From the NCBI GenBank assembly GCA_024644745.1, contig JAHEHF010000006.1, positions 1-64,000 on the forward strand: DNA of 64,000 nucleotides, written 5' to 3'. The position numbers and the translations under genes were made by a program. Shown here piece after piece: positions 1 through 7,572 of this stretch (the stretch's first letter is position 1; each line of letters opens with the position of its first letter). The notes under the pieces were generated by a model, which saw nothing but the letters and a program-made list of their open reading frames with translations, was not told where the DNA came from and made no database searches. Origin of the DNA: Flavobacteriaceae bacterium (GTDB taxonomy: Bacteria; Bacteroidota; Bacteroidia; Flavobacteriales; Flavobacteriaceae).

Positions 1-2
1 AT

Positions 3-551
3 GCACATTTCCCTAAAAGGCCTAAAAAGATCGAAGCCGATATCGTAAGGTTCCATAATGAATCGGAAAAATGGCTTGCTGTTGTCGGACTTATTGATGA
101 GCGGCCCTATGAGATCTTTACCGGAAAGATGAAGGATGCCTTTAATTTGCCGCAATGGCTCGAAAAAGGCTGGGTGATCAAGAACAGAGACGAGAACGGA
201 GAGGCGAGATACGATTTTCAATACCTCGACAAAGAGGGATACAAGATCACTATTGAAGGGCTTTCAAGGTCTTTTGACAAGGAATTCTGGAACTATGCCA
301 AACTCATTTCTGGAATCCTGCGTCACAAAATGCCGATGCCTTATGTGGTTGACCTGATCCAGAACCTCAATATGTATGATGACCATATCAATACCTGGAA
401 AAACGGGGTGGCAAGGGCTTTAAAACGCTATGTTCCGGATGGTTCGGCAGCAGCAGATAAAAAATGTACCGAATGTGGTGACCCTGAAGGGCTCATCTAT
501 TCTGAAGGATGTTTGAAATGCGTGAGCTGCGGGCATTCTAAGTGTGGTTGA
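3..551 (+). CDS. nrdJ: Adenosylcobalamin-dependent (class II) ribonucleoside-diphosphate reductase, C-terminal part
   Basis: The frame is open from the first bases of the window, so the 5' part of the gene lies upstream; about 182 residues are visible. The readable start (RPKKIEADIVRF...WLAVVGLIDERPYEIFTG) matches the C-terminal region of vitamin-B12-dependent ribonucleotide reductases, which reduce ribonucleotides to deoxyribonucleotides with an adenosylcobalamin radical. The tail is Cys-rich: CTECG, then a CLKCVSCGHSKC cluster that ends one residue before the stop. In this family such terminal cysteines act as a zinc ribbon or shuttle reducing equivalents to the active site. An internal ATG at 129 is not the start, because homology continues upstream of it. 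The family call is firm from recalled sequence; the catalytic barrel cannot be checked here. Confidence 0.85.
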   Translation, partial: AHFPKRPKKIEADIVRFHNESEKWLAVVGLIDERPYEIFTGKMKDAFNLPQWLEKGWVIKNRDENGEARYDFQYLDKEGYKITIEGLSRSFDKEFWNYAKLISGILRHKMPMPYVVDLIQNLNMYDDHINTWKNGVARALKRYVPDGSAAADKKCTECGDPEGLIYSEGCLKCVSCGHSKCG

Positions 552-649
552 TGGGATGCTTTACTTCCTAAGACGGAAGGAAGCATTGAATCCTTTTTGT
601 CCTTTTGCCTTGATGCAAAAGAACGAAAAGATCAAGTGCGGCATAAATT

Positions 650-820
650 TTAACGACCAAAATCATCCTCAATCCGGATTTTGAAGAACTCGCTGTGCTC
701 AAACAGCTCCAAAATCTCTCGGATTTCCGGTGTTTTGGTGCCCGTTAAATTTATGATGCACGGCCTGATTTCCGAATTTTTTACGGTCGGATGCGATGAC
801 GAAATCTCTTTTAATCTCAG
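650..820 (-). pseudogene. Decayed or start-less small reading frame, possible dispersed repeat
   Basis: Reading the minus strand from 820 gives 56 codons with protein-like composition (for example ILELFEHSEFFKIRIEDDFGR) ending in TAA at 650-652. Stop codons lie just upstream in the same frame (TAA directly before 820) and no ATG/GTG/TTG start gives a normal gene. This looks like the surviving 3' end of a gene or a piece of a dispersed element, not an expressed CDS. I believe similar text recurs in intergenic regions of other flavobacterial genomes, but that is memory and not shown by this window. Confidence 0.35.
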
Positions 821-898
821 TTAAATTTACATCGGAGGGAATCTTTTACGTCAGTGTAGTTTAAAAAACACATTAGTAAAAGATTAAAGGCTCCTTTT

Positions 899-918
899 CC
901 TGCCTGCCGGCAGGCAGG
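899..918. repeat. Perfect 20-bp palindrome
   Basis: CCTGCCTGCC followed directly by its reverse complement GGCAGGCAGG, with no loop. It is far more GC-rich than its surroundings. A T-rich stretch (TTTGGTCCTTTTTTT) follows on the plus strand, so an intrinsic-terminator role for the nrdJ transcript is possible, although a loop-less 10-bp arm is atypical. A REP-like dispersed palindrome is the alternative. Confidence 0.6.
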
Positions 919-1032
919 TTTGGTCCTTTTTTTGGAGCAGCAAAAAAAGGAATAGTATTGTATCATTGACAAGGACTAAGGATTAAGTTTAGATTTCTAG
1001 TTTAAAAATTCAGCATTCACGCATTCATTCAT

Positions 1033-1056
1033 TGAAGCATTGTAGCATTGCATCAT
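1033..1056. repeat. Solitary octamer array (TGAAGCAT-TGTAGCAT-TGCATCAT)
   Basis: Three contiguous 8-bp units of the TGTAGCAT family lie just beyond the stop of porT. The second and third unit types also occur at 26841-26864 downstream of the four-helix-bundle gene, and the reverse complement of the middle unit is the ATGCTACA unit repeated six times at 26373-26420. No gene of the four-helix type is present here, so this may be a solo remnant of the same element. Confidence 0.6.
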
Positions 1057-1059
1057 TCC

Positions 1060-1842
1060 TTATTCAAAAGTCAAATTCAAATAGATTCCCCTGGTACCCA
1101 TAAAGTCAATTGGTCCTGTCCAAGGGCTGGTATACATCGGATTATCTGTTGGATTATAATCATTGATCATTTCATTGTTCATGGCAAAGATGCCCCTGAT
1201 GGAAGGGGTGAACTTGAAGAAATACATATAAAAGTCAACACCGATGCCCACTTCATACATAAAATTACTTGAGGTCATTCTGAATTCCTGTTCAAAATTA
1301 TCCTTGCCGTTCTTTTCATTGCTGGAGAAATTGTAGTCATAAGAAACACCTCCAATGATGTAGGGCCTGATATTGTTCAGCCGGTTGGTGCTTAGTTTGA
1401 GCAGCAGGGGCAGGTGCAAATAAGTTCCGGACACTTCGCGGACAGGATTTGTAGTTGAGGTTGGATAGAGTACATTTCCAAAATCATCATACAAATTCGG
1501 ATCTATGAAGGTGATGGTTTTTGCATTTGACATCAGTCCGGGCTCAAACCTCAGGTTGATATTGTTGTGCAGGCGGTAATCGATCACAAAACCGATATTA
1601 AAGCCCAGAGAAGCATCAACAGAAACGAACATGTCTTGATCTGGAGTTGGGAAAACAGGAGAATTTTCAGTTTTTTGATCAAAATAATTGATCTCAAAAC
1701 TATTTTTATTGATCCCGAGATAATAACCGAAATGAAGTGTTCTTTTATCAAAATTGGGCAAATATTCTATACGTTCTTTCTGGGCAAAAGCAGCAGGAAG
1801 ACTGATAAAGAAGATCATATATAAAATGAGATACCTGTTCAT
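1060..1842 (-). CDS. porT: PorT/SprT-family outer-membrane protein (type IX secretion / gliding)
   Basis: 260 residues with an N-terminal signal peptide (hydrophobic residues 3-20, cleavage after FAQ) followed by alternating beta-strand-rich sequence ending in an aromatic-rich strand (GIYLNLTFE), typical of an eight-stranded outer-membrane barrel. The N-terminal mature region (KERIEYLPNFDKRTLHFGYY) matches the PorT/SprT family as I recall it. PorT is required for type IX secretion and, in gliding flavobacteria, for surface motility. The gene starts 4 nt after the ubiE stop, the ubiE-porT arrangement I associate with this phylum, so the two are probably cotranscribed. Alternative: another small PorT-like porin, but the context supports the specific call. 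Confidence 0.8.
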   Translation of the reverse strand: MNRYLILYMIFFISLPAAFAQKERIEYLPNFDKRTLHFGYYLGINKNSFEINYFDQKTENSPVFPTPDQDMFVSVDASLGFNIGFVIDYRLHNNINLRFEPGLMSNAKTITFIDPNLYDDFGNVLYPTSTTNPVREVSGTYLHLPLLLKLSTNRLNNIRPYIIGGVSYDYNFSSNEKNGKDNFEQEFRMTSSNFMYEVGIGVDFYMYFFKFTPSIRGIFAMNNEMINDYNPTDNPMYTSPWTGPIDFMGTRGIYLNLTFE

Positions 1843-1846
1843 GGTC

Positions 1847-2575
1847 TTATTTGATTGCGTGGTAAATAGTTGCGACGCCCAAGGTCTGCGGATACACTTT
1901 TGATGTATTAAACCCCGTTTTCAACAAAATATTGTTGAAGGCTTCTCCATATGGGAAGGCGGCAGCAGATTCGGGTAAATAATCGTAGGCATTTTTATCT
2001 TTGGAAAAAAGTTTTCCTACATTCGGGATAATGTATTTGGAATAAAACTGAAAGCCCTGTTTAACAAACATTGAACCCGGTTGTGAGGTTTCCAGAACAA
2101 TAAAAGATCCCTTTGGTTTTAAAACCCTGTATATTTCAGCCAGGCCCTTTTCAAGATTTTCAAAATTCCTGACCCCGAAAGCAACGGTAATGGCGTCAAA
2201 GCTGTCATCCTTAAAGGGGAGTTCCTCTGAATCACCAATGATCATGTCTACCTTTTTGTCCAGTCCTTCCGCACTTACTTTTTTCTTCCCAATGTCAAGC
2301 ATGCCGGGTGAAATGTCGAGACCGGTTATGGAATCTATATTTTTTTTGGCCATCATGATGGCAAGATCACCGGTACCTGTGGCAATATCAAGAACAGTTT
2401 TTGCTTTACGCTCCAAAACGATTTTCACCACATTTTTTCTCCAGCTGATATCAATTCCAAAAGTGAGAATCCTGTTCAACAGGTCGTAATTCGATGAAAC
2501 ATTATCAAACATGGCAGTCACCTGCTCCTTCTTCCCCAGTTCAGAATCCTTGTATGGAATTACTTTTTTTGACAT
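1847..2575 (-). CDS. ubiE: Demethylmenaquinone methyltransferase
   Basis: SAM-dependent methyltransferase of the UbiE/MenG family, 242 residues from the ATG at 2575. It methylates demethylmenaquinone in the last step of menaquinone synthesis, at the inner membrane face. The Rossmann SAM-binding motif is clear (TVLDIATGTGDLAI), preceded by the family signature region (VTAMFDNVSSNYDLLNRILTFGIDISWRK) and followed by AITVAFGVRNF, a UbiE signature stretch. A longer frame to 2623 exists, but the homology begins at MSKKVIPYKDSE, so the internal ATG is preferred. It is the first gene of the ubiE-porT pair and is divergent from queA. Confidence 0.93.
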   Translation of the reverse strand: MSKKVIPYKDSELGKKEQVTAMFDNVSSNYDLLNRILTFGIDISWRKNVVKIVLERKAKTVLDIATGTGDLAIMMAKKNIDSITGLDISPGMLDIGKKKVSAEGLDKKVDMIIGDSEELPFKDDSFDAITVAFGVRNFENLEKGLAEIYRVLKPKGSFIVLETSQPGSMFVKQGFQFYSKYIIPNVGKLFSKDKNAYDYLPESAAAFPYGEAFNNILLKTGFNTSKVYPQTLGVATIYHAIK

Positions 2576-2656
2576 TGCAAAATTTTGGGTAAAGATAATG
2601 ATTCGAAAGGCAATTTCAAGCATCGGGCCAAAAATCCAATTTAATTGTCAAAACAC

Positions 2657-2688
2657 TTGACAAAGGGGTGGTTGAGATTGTATCTTTG
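2657..2688 (+). promoter_or_regulatory. Bacteroidota-type promoter of queA
   Basis: TTG at 2657-2659, a 21-nt spacer, then TATCTTTG at 2681-2688, which fits the TTG/TAnnTTTG consensus. It ends 29 nt before the queA ATG. Confidence 0.75.
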
Positions 2689-2717
2689 CACGCATTTAAA
2701 TTAAAAAAGTAACAATT

Positions 2718-3767
2718 ATGAAATTATCGAACTTCAATTTTGACCTTCCTGATGGTTTGTTGGCCGAGTATCCGTCTGAACAACGCGATGAAGCCAAGTT
2801 GATGGTGCTTAACAGAAAAGAAGGAGCAATTGAACACAAACATTTTAAGGATCTTGTTGATTATTTTGATGAAGGAGACATTATGGTATTCAACAATACC
2901 AAGGTTTTTCCAGCCAGGCTTTACGGGAACAAAGAAAAAACCGGAGCAAGGATCGAGGTATTTTTGTTGCGTGAGTTGAATTCTGAAAGCAGGCTATGGG
3001 ATGTTTTGGTAGATCCGGCAAGAAAGATAAGAATTGGAAACAAACTTTTCTTTGGAGAGGACAGTGGTCTGGTGGCAGAAGTAATTGATAACACAACCTC
3101 AAGAGGAAGGACTTTGCGTTTTCTTTACGACGGATCTTATGAAGAGTTCAGGAAAAAACTGAATGAAATGGGTGAAACGCCTTTACCCAAGTACATTAAA
3201 AGAGATGTTGAACCTTCTGACGAGGAAAGATATCAGACCATATATGCCAAGCATGAAGGAGCGGTTGCGGCTCCTACTGCAGGCCTGCACTTTTCAAAGC
3301 ATTTGTTGAAGAGGCTTGAAATTAAAGGAATCGACCTGAAAGAGCTGACCCTGCACGTTGGGCTTGGAACTTTTAACCCGGTTGAGGTTGAGGACCTTTC
3401 AAAACACAGAATGGATTCTGAGGAGGTTTACATTCCGGAGGCTACTGCCGACGCGGTGAATAAGGCCATAGACAATAAAAAACGGGTCTGTGCGGTTGGA
3501 ACGACAGTGATGCGTTCTATGGAGAGTTCGGTTTCGGCTGATTCGCATTTAAAACCATATGAGGGATGGACCAATAAATTTATTTTTCCTCCTTATGAAT
3601 TTAGTGTTGCCAATTGCATGATCACGAACTTTCATACCCCAAAATCAACATTGATGATGATGACCTCTGCATTTGCAGGTCATGACCTGTTGAAGAAGGC
3701 CTATGAAGAAGCCATCAAGGAAGGATACAAATTCTACTCCTATGGTGATGCCATGCTGATCATTTAA
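2718..3767 (+). CDS. queA: S-adenosylmethionine:tRNA ribosyltransferase-isomerase
   Basis: QueA, 349 residues, full family length. It transfers and isomerises the ribosyl part of SAM onto 7-aminomethyl-7-deazaguanine in tRNA, giving epoxyqueuosine at wobble position 34 of GUN tRNAs. The N-terminus ([19 protein letters not shown]), the [14 protein letters not shown] segment and the central AAPTAGLHF motif are diagnostic. A good promoter lies 29 nt upstream and a strong intrinsic terminator follows the stop. It is cytoplasmic. Its downstream neighbour rlmN also modifies tRNA and rRNA, but the terminator lies between them. Confidence 0.96.
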   Translation: MKLSNFNFDLPDGLLAEYPSEQRDEAKLMVLNRKEGAIEHKHFKDLVDYFDEGDIMVFNNTKVFPARLYGNKEKTGARIEVFLLRELNSESRLWDVLVDPARKIRIGNKLFFGEDSGLVAEVIDNTTSRGRTLRFLYDGSYEEFRKKLNEMGETPLPKYIKRDVEPSDEERYQTIYAKHEGAVAAPTAGLHFSKHLLKRLEIKGIDLKELTLHVGLGTFNPVEVEDLSKHRMDSEEVYIPEATADAVNKAIDNKKRVCAVGTTVMRSMESSVSADSHLKPYEGWTNKFIFPPYEFSVANCMITNFHTPKSTLMMMTSAFAGHDLLKKAYEEAIKEGYKFYSYGDAMLII

Positions 3768-3786
3768 GGCACAAAACAAAACAACG

Positions 3787-3824
3787 GCGTCCGGTCTGTC
3801 GATTGACAAGCGGACGCTTTTTTT
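3787..3824 (+). terminator. Intrinsic terminator after queA
   Basis: GCGTCCG (3787-3793) pairs with CGGACGC (3811-3817), and an inner TGTC-gatt-GACA stem extends the hairpin. Seven T follow. The T-run ends only 7 nt before the rlmN ATG, so this hairpin covers the whole region where an rlmN promoter or leader would be expected. Confidence 0.85.
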
Positions 3825-3831
3825 ATGAAGA

Positions 3832-4875
3832 ATGACAGGTAAAACAGACATAAGGTCGTTAACAAAGGAAGCTTTGAGGGAATTCTTTGAAGCAAAAGGG
3901 ATGAAGGCCTTTCGGGGAAATCAGGTTTATGAATGGTTATGGCACAAGGGGGCGCATGATTTTTCTGTGATGACCAATATTTCAAAGGAGACAAGGCATT
4001 TTCTTGAGGATCATTTTGTCATCAACCATATTGAAGTTGATGACATGCAACAGTCCTCCGACGGGACCGTTAAAAATGCGATCAAGCTGCATGACGGCCT
4101 TGTGGTTGAATCTGTATTTATTCCTACGACAAGCCGAACCACGGCTTGTGTGTCGAGTCAGGTGGGTTGCAGTTTGAATTGCACTTTTTGTGCCACGGCC
4201 CGTTTGAAGAAAATGAGAAACCTGAATCCCGATGAGATTTTTGACCAGGTTGTCGCCATAGACAAGCAAAGCAGGTTGTACAAGAACCATAAGCTGAGCA
4301 ATATCGTTTTTATGGGAATGGGCGAACCTTTGCTCAATTATAAAAATGTGCTGAAGTCCATTGAAATGATCACTTCAGATGAAGGATTGGGCATGTCACC
4401 CAGAAGAATTACCCTGTCGACGGTCGGACTGCACAAAATGATCATGAAGCTTGCGGATGATGAGGTAAAGTTCAATCTGGCAGTATCCCTTCATTCGGCC
4501 ATCGATGAGGTGCGGTCCAAAATGATGCCGATCAATGAAAAGTCAACACTGGCAGACCTTTTGTCTTCCTTACAGTACTGGTATGCCAAAACCGGTCGTG
4601 TCATCACCTTTGAATACGTTGTTTGGAAAGGGATCAATGACAAGAAGAAAGATATTGATGCCCTGGTGGCCTACTGCAAAAAGGTTCCATCGAAGGTAAA
4701 CCTCATAGAATACAATGCCATTGAGGAAGACGGATTTGAGCAGGCTGATGAGGCAGCCATCGCTTTTTATAAAAGAGAACTGGAAAGGAACCAGATCACG
4801 GTGAACATCAGGCGAAGCAGGGGCAAGGATATCGATGCCGCCTGTGGCCAACTGGCCAATAAAACTTCTGTTTAA
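3832..4875 (+). CDS. rlmN: Dual-specificity RNA methyltransferase RlmN
   Basis: Radical-SAM methyltransferase that makes 2-methyladenosine at 23S rRNA A2503 and at A37 of some tRNAs. In the 347 residues the [4Fe-4S] ligands are C113, C117 and C120 (GCSLNCTFC). The resolving cysteine is C106 (ACVSSQ) and the methyl-carrying cysteine is C338 (AACGQLA), all matching the E. coli layout. The start at 3832 lies directly behind the queA terminator, with no room for a separate promoter, so rlmN may depend on readthrough. The stop overlaps that of the convergent exonuclease gene in a shared TTTAAA. Confidence 0.96.
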   Translation: MTGKTDIRSLTKEALREFFEAKGMKAFRGNQVYEWLWHKGAHDFSVMTNISKETRHFLEDHFVINHIEVDDMQQSSDGTVKNAIKLHDGLVVESVFIPTTSRTTACVSSQVGCSLNCTFCATARLKKMRNLNPDEIFDQVVAIDKQSRLYKNHKLSNIVFMGMGEPLLNYKNVLKSIEMITSDEGLGMSPRRITLSTVGLHKMIMKLADDEVKFNLAVSLHSAIDEVRSKMMPINEKSTLADLLSSLQYWYAKTGRVITFEYVVWKGINDKKKDIDALVAYCKKVPSKVNLIEYNAIEEDGFEQADEAAIAFYKRELERNQITVNIRRSRGKDIDAACGQLANKTSV

Positions 4876-5636
4876 AATTCCATTTCCACGCCGATGGGGC
4901 AGTGGTCACTGTGTTTGGCTTCCGGCAAGATAAAAGCTCTTTTGAGTTTGGGTTCCAGCGGCTTGCTGGCCATGCAGTAATCAATTCTCCAGCCTTTGTT
5001 ATTGTTCCTTGCGTTGGCACGATAGCTCCACCAGCTGTACTGGTGCGGCTCCTTGTTAAAATACCTGAAGGTGTCAATAAATCCGCTTTTGATAAAATTG
5101 TCTATCCATTTTCTCTCGACGGGAAGAAACCCTGAGGTGTTTTTGTTTTGGACCGGATTGTGAATATCGATGGCTTCATGACAGATATTGTAGTCGCCAC
5201 AGATCAACAGGTTTGGAATGTCCTTTTTCAAATGATCAATGTACTCCTGAAACTGATCCATGTAATTCAGCTTGAATTCAAGCCTGTCTCCATTGGTACC
5301 CGAAGGCAAATAAAGGCTCATTACTGAAAAGTCATCAAAATCAAGGCGCAGGTTTCTACCCTCGAAATCCATACTTTCAATGTCTGTGCCATAAGCAACA
5401 TTATTGGGCTTGTGTTTTGACAGAATGGCTACTCCGCTATACCCTTTTTTGTTGGCGGAATACCAGTACTGATAGCCATAACCCAGGTCTTCGAATTCCT
5501 TCAGTTCCAATTGTTCTTTCAGGGCCTTGATTTCCTGAAGACAGATCACATCAGGATTGGCGGCTTTGAGCCAGTCGAGAAATCCTTTTTTTATGGCGGC
5601 ACGTATGCCGTTTACATTGTATGACAATACTTTCAT
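4872..5636 (-). CDS. xth: Exodeoxyribonuclease III
   Basis: 254 residues from the ATG at 5636 (MKVLSYNVNGIRAA); eight extra upstream codons in the frame are not conserved. The EEP-fold nuclease motifs are present: N7 and N9, the metal-binding E35 (CLQEIKA), GDYNICHEAIDIHNP, and the C-terminal SDHCPIG containing the catalytic histidine. It acts in base-excision repair as an AP endonuclease with 3'-5' exonuclease activity. Its stop codon is embedded in the same TTTAAA as the rlmN stop on the other strand. Confidence 0.93.
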   Translation of the reverse strand: MKVLSYNVNGIRAAIKKGFLDWLKAANPDVICLQEIKALKEQLELKEFEDLGYGYQYWYSANKKGYSGVAILSKHKPNNVAYGTDIESMDFEGRNLRLDFDDFSVMSLYLPSGTNGDRLEFKLNYMDQFQEYIDHLKKDIPNLLICGDYNICHEAIDIHNPVQNKNTSGFLPVERKWIDNFIKSGFIDTFRYFNKEPHQYSWWSYRANARNNNKGWRIDYCMASKPLEPKLKRAFILPEAKHSDHCPIGVEMEF

Positions 5637-5761
5637 TCCTGAATTTTTTGGTTCCGCCAAAGATCGTAAAATTAAGTGAATTGGAAAAAGCAGGAGGGTG
5701 CCGCTATGGCGCAGGGTAAAGAGATCCGATAAAAATCAAAATGCCGTCGGTACGCTTGCAA

Positions 5762-7567
5762 TTAAGACAGATCCCTTAACTTTCTTCTCATGACCTTACC
5801 TGAAGCTGTACGTGGCAAAACGTCAATGTCAATGAGTTTTTCAACTTTGAACAAAGGGTTCAGTTTTTCTCTGATGCTCTTTTTTACCATCGCCAGCCTT
5901 TCTCCCATTTGATAGCCGGACGGGTTATTGACGATGTAAACATATAATTGACCGGGCCCTCCTCCTTTGGGAGATACTGCCACCGCTGCACACTCTTTAA
6001 CAAAATCAAGCTGGTTGATCACTTTTTCAATCTGTACCGCACTGACCTTGATACCGCCAAGGTTCATCGCGTCATCAGCTCTTCCTTGGGCACGGTAATA
6101 TCCATTCGGCAGCCGTTCGAGCTGGTCACCATGTCTTCTTAAGGTCACACCATTATACTTGGGATTGTTTTTATAATACACCTCATGGTGATCTCTGTTG
6201 AGCAGGGTATTTGACAAACCCAGAATTGGGGGAACAAGAAACATTTCTCCGCTGTTGCTGACCTTTTTATTTTCATCCAGCAGGATAAATTCCCCACCCA
6301 ATGCTTGTGTCGAAAAAGTACTCGCAATATTAGGTTGTACGACAGTGCTTGTGACATAGCCTCCTCCGATCTCAGTACCACCACAGTACTCAATCACGGG
6401 CTTGTTCCTGCCCAGCGCCATCAAATATTTCATTTCTTCCGGGTTGGAAGCCTCTCCGGTTGAGCTAAAGCATTTTATGGATTCCCAATTGTACTGCTCC
6501 ATGCACCCGCTGTTTTTCCAATGTCTCACAATGCTCGGTACGACCCCAAGCATGTTGACTTTGGCATTTTGCACAAATGCACCGAATTCATTTCCCATCG
6601 GGGCACCGTAATAGAGAGCCAGTGTTCCTTTGTTGATCAGGGCAGCGAAAATAAGCCAGGGCCCCATCATCCAGCCCAGATTCGTTGGCCAGCAAACCAC
6701 ATCGCCCTTTTGTATATTGTGATGGTAATACCCGTCAGAAGCACTTTTTATAGGAGTGTTGTGTGTCCAGGGAATCGCTTTGGGAGCTCCTGTTGTTCCC
6801 GAGGAAAACAGCACGGTTATAGTCTTTTCAGGATCCTGATAACAGGTTTTTAACTGATCGTCCTCAACCAGGAAGTCAGAAAATTCAAGATCCTGCCTTC
6901 TCAAGGCAAGGTCCATAGAATTTGTCCTGATCACAATGGTTGCAGGAGCCTTGGCTTCCAGAACTTTTTCATAAAGCGGCAAAACTTTACCAGACCGGAG
7001 GATCACATCCTGTGTAAACATGAGTTTTGGTCTTGTGATTGAAAGCCGCACCTCAATTTCGTTGGAACTGAAACTGTCGGCAATGGTCACCACAGGGAAC
7101 CCTGCTCTGACTGCCCCCAGATATATGGCCACAGCCTCGAGGGTCATGGGCATATCAATGGCGATGGGATCTCCTTCTTTTAATCCGAGTTTTTTGATGC
7201 TGTTCGCGATCCTGTTGACGTATTTTTCAAGTGCCAGTTGTGTCACTTTGACCAGTTCTCCCCCTTCTTTCTGATAGATTACCGCAATGTCTTCGCCATC
7301 ATTTTGAAAACAGGAATCAACGATGTTGAGTTCGGCGCCTGTCAGCCATCGGGCCTTTTCCGGGCCCATGGAGGAATCAAGTATCTTTTTGTAAGGCTTG
7401 TGAAATCTGATGTTGAGGTTTTCAACAGTCTGTTCCCAGAAAACTTCCTTATGATTTACCGACCATTTCCAAAGATCCTCATATTGGGTAAAACCATTTT
7501 TTTGCATCATCTGATAGATGTTGCTCTTTTTGATCAGGTCATCTTGGGGTGTCCAGGAAGGCTTCAT
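5762..7567 (-). CDS. AMP-dependent acyl-CoA synthetase (acetyl-CoA synthetase-like)
   Basis: 601-residue member of the adenylate-forming ANL superfamily. The N-terminal 90 residues resemble the acetyl-CoA-synthetase N-domain (FWEQ...PYKKILDSS...WLTGAELN). The ATP-binding loop FSSGTTGAPK is at residues 255-264, followed by EYCGGTEIGG, the GRADDAMNLGG hinge and the catalytic lysine K591 in PRTASGKVMRRK. It activates a carboxylic acid to its acyl-CoA; acetate or a short-chain acid is the likeliest substrate, but the acid cannot be read from sequence. The ATG lies 5 nt after the stop of pbp1A, so it is the last gene of the ricT-gldH-pbp1A run. Confidence 0.85.
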   Translation of the reverse strand: MKPSWTPQDDLIKKSNIYQMMQKNGFTQYEDLWKWSVNHKEVFWEQTVENLNIRFHKPYKKILDSSMGPEKARWLTGAELNIVDSCFQNDGEDIAVIYQKEGGELVKVTQLALEKYVNRIANSIKKLGLKEGDPIAIDMPMTLEAVAIYLGAVRAGFPVVTIADSFSSNEIEVRLSITRPKLMFTQDVILRSGKVLPLYEKVLEAKAPATIVIRTNSMDLALRRQDLEFSDFLVEDDQLKTCYQDPEKTITVLFSSGTTGAPKAIPWTHNTPIKSASDGYYHHNIQKGDVVCWPTNLGWMMGPWLIFAALINKGTLALYYGAPMGNEFGAFVQNAKVNMLGVVPSIVRHWKNSGCMEQYNWESIKCFSSTGEASNPEEMKYLMALGRNKPVIEYCGGTEIGGGYVTSTVVQPNIASTFSTQALGGEFILLDENKKVSNSGEMFLVPPILGLSNTLLNRDHHEVYYKNNPKYNGVTLRRHGDQLERLPNGYYRAQGRADDAMNLGGIKVSAVQIEKVINQLDFVKECAAVAVSPKGGGPGQLYVYIVNNPSGYQMGERLAMVKKSIREKLNPLFKVEKLIDIDVLPRTASGKVMRRKLRDLS

Positions 7568-7572
7568 AAGGT

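Larger units (their letters stand above)
552..1059. other. Gene-free repeat-bearing intergenic stretch
   Basis: About 500 bases between nrdJ and the 3' end of porT contain no convincing gene. They hold a decayed minus-strand reading frame (650-820), a perfect 20-bp GC-rich palindrome (899-918) and a short array of octamers related to TGTAGCAT (1033-1056). The octamers recur around the four-helix-bundle gene at 26.4-26.9 kb. Plus-strand ORFs overlapping the right edge are shadows of porT. Confidence 0.6.

Noticed and set aside
1048-1272. Plus-strand ORF beside the octamer array
   Set aside because: It is the antisense shadow of porT and has no recognisable protein features.
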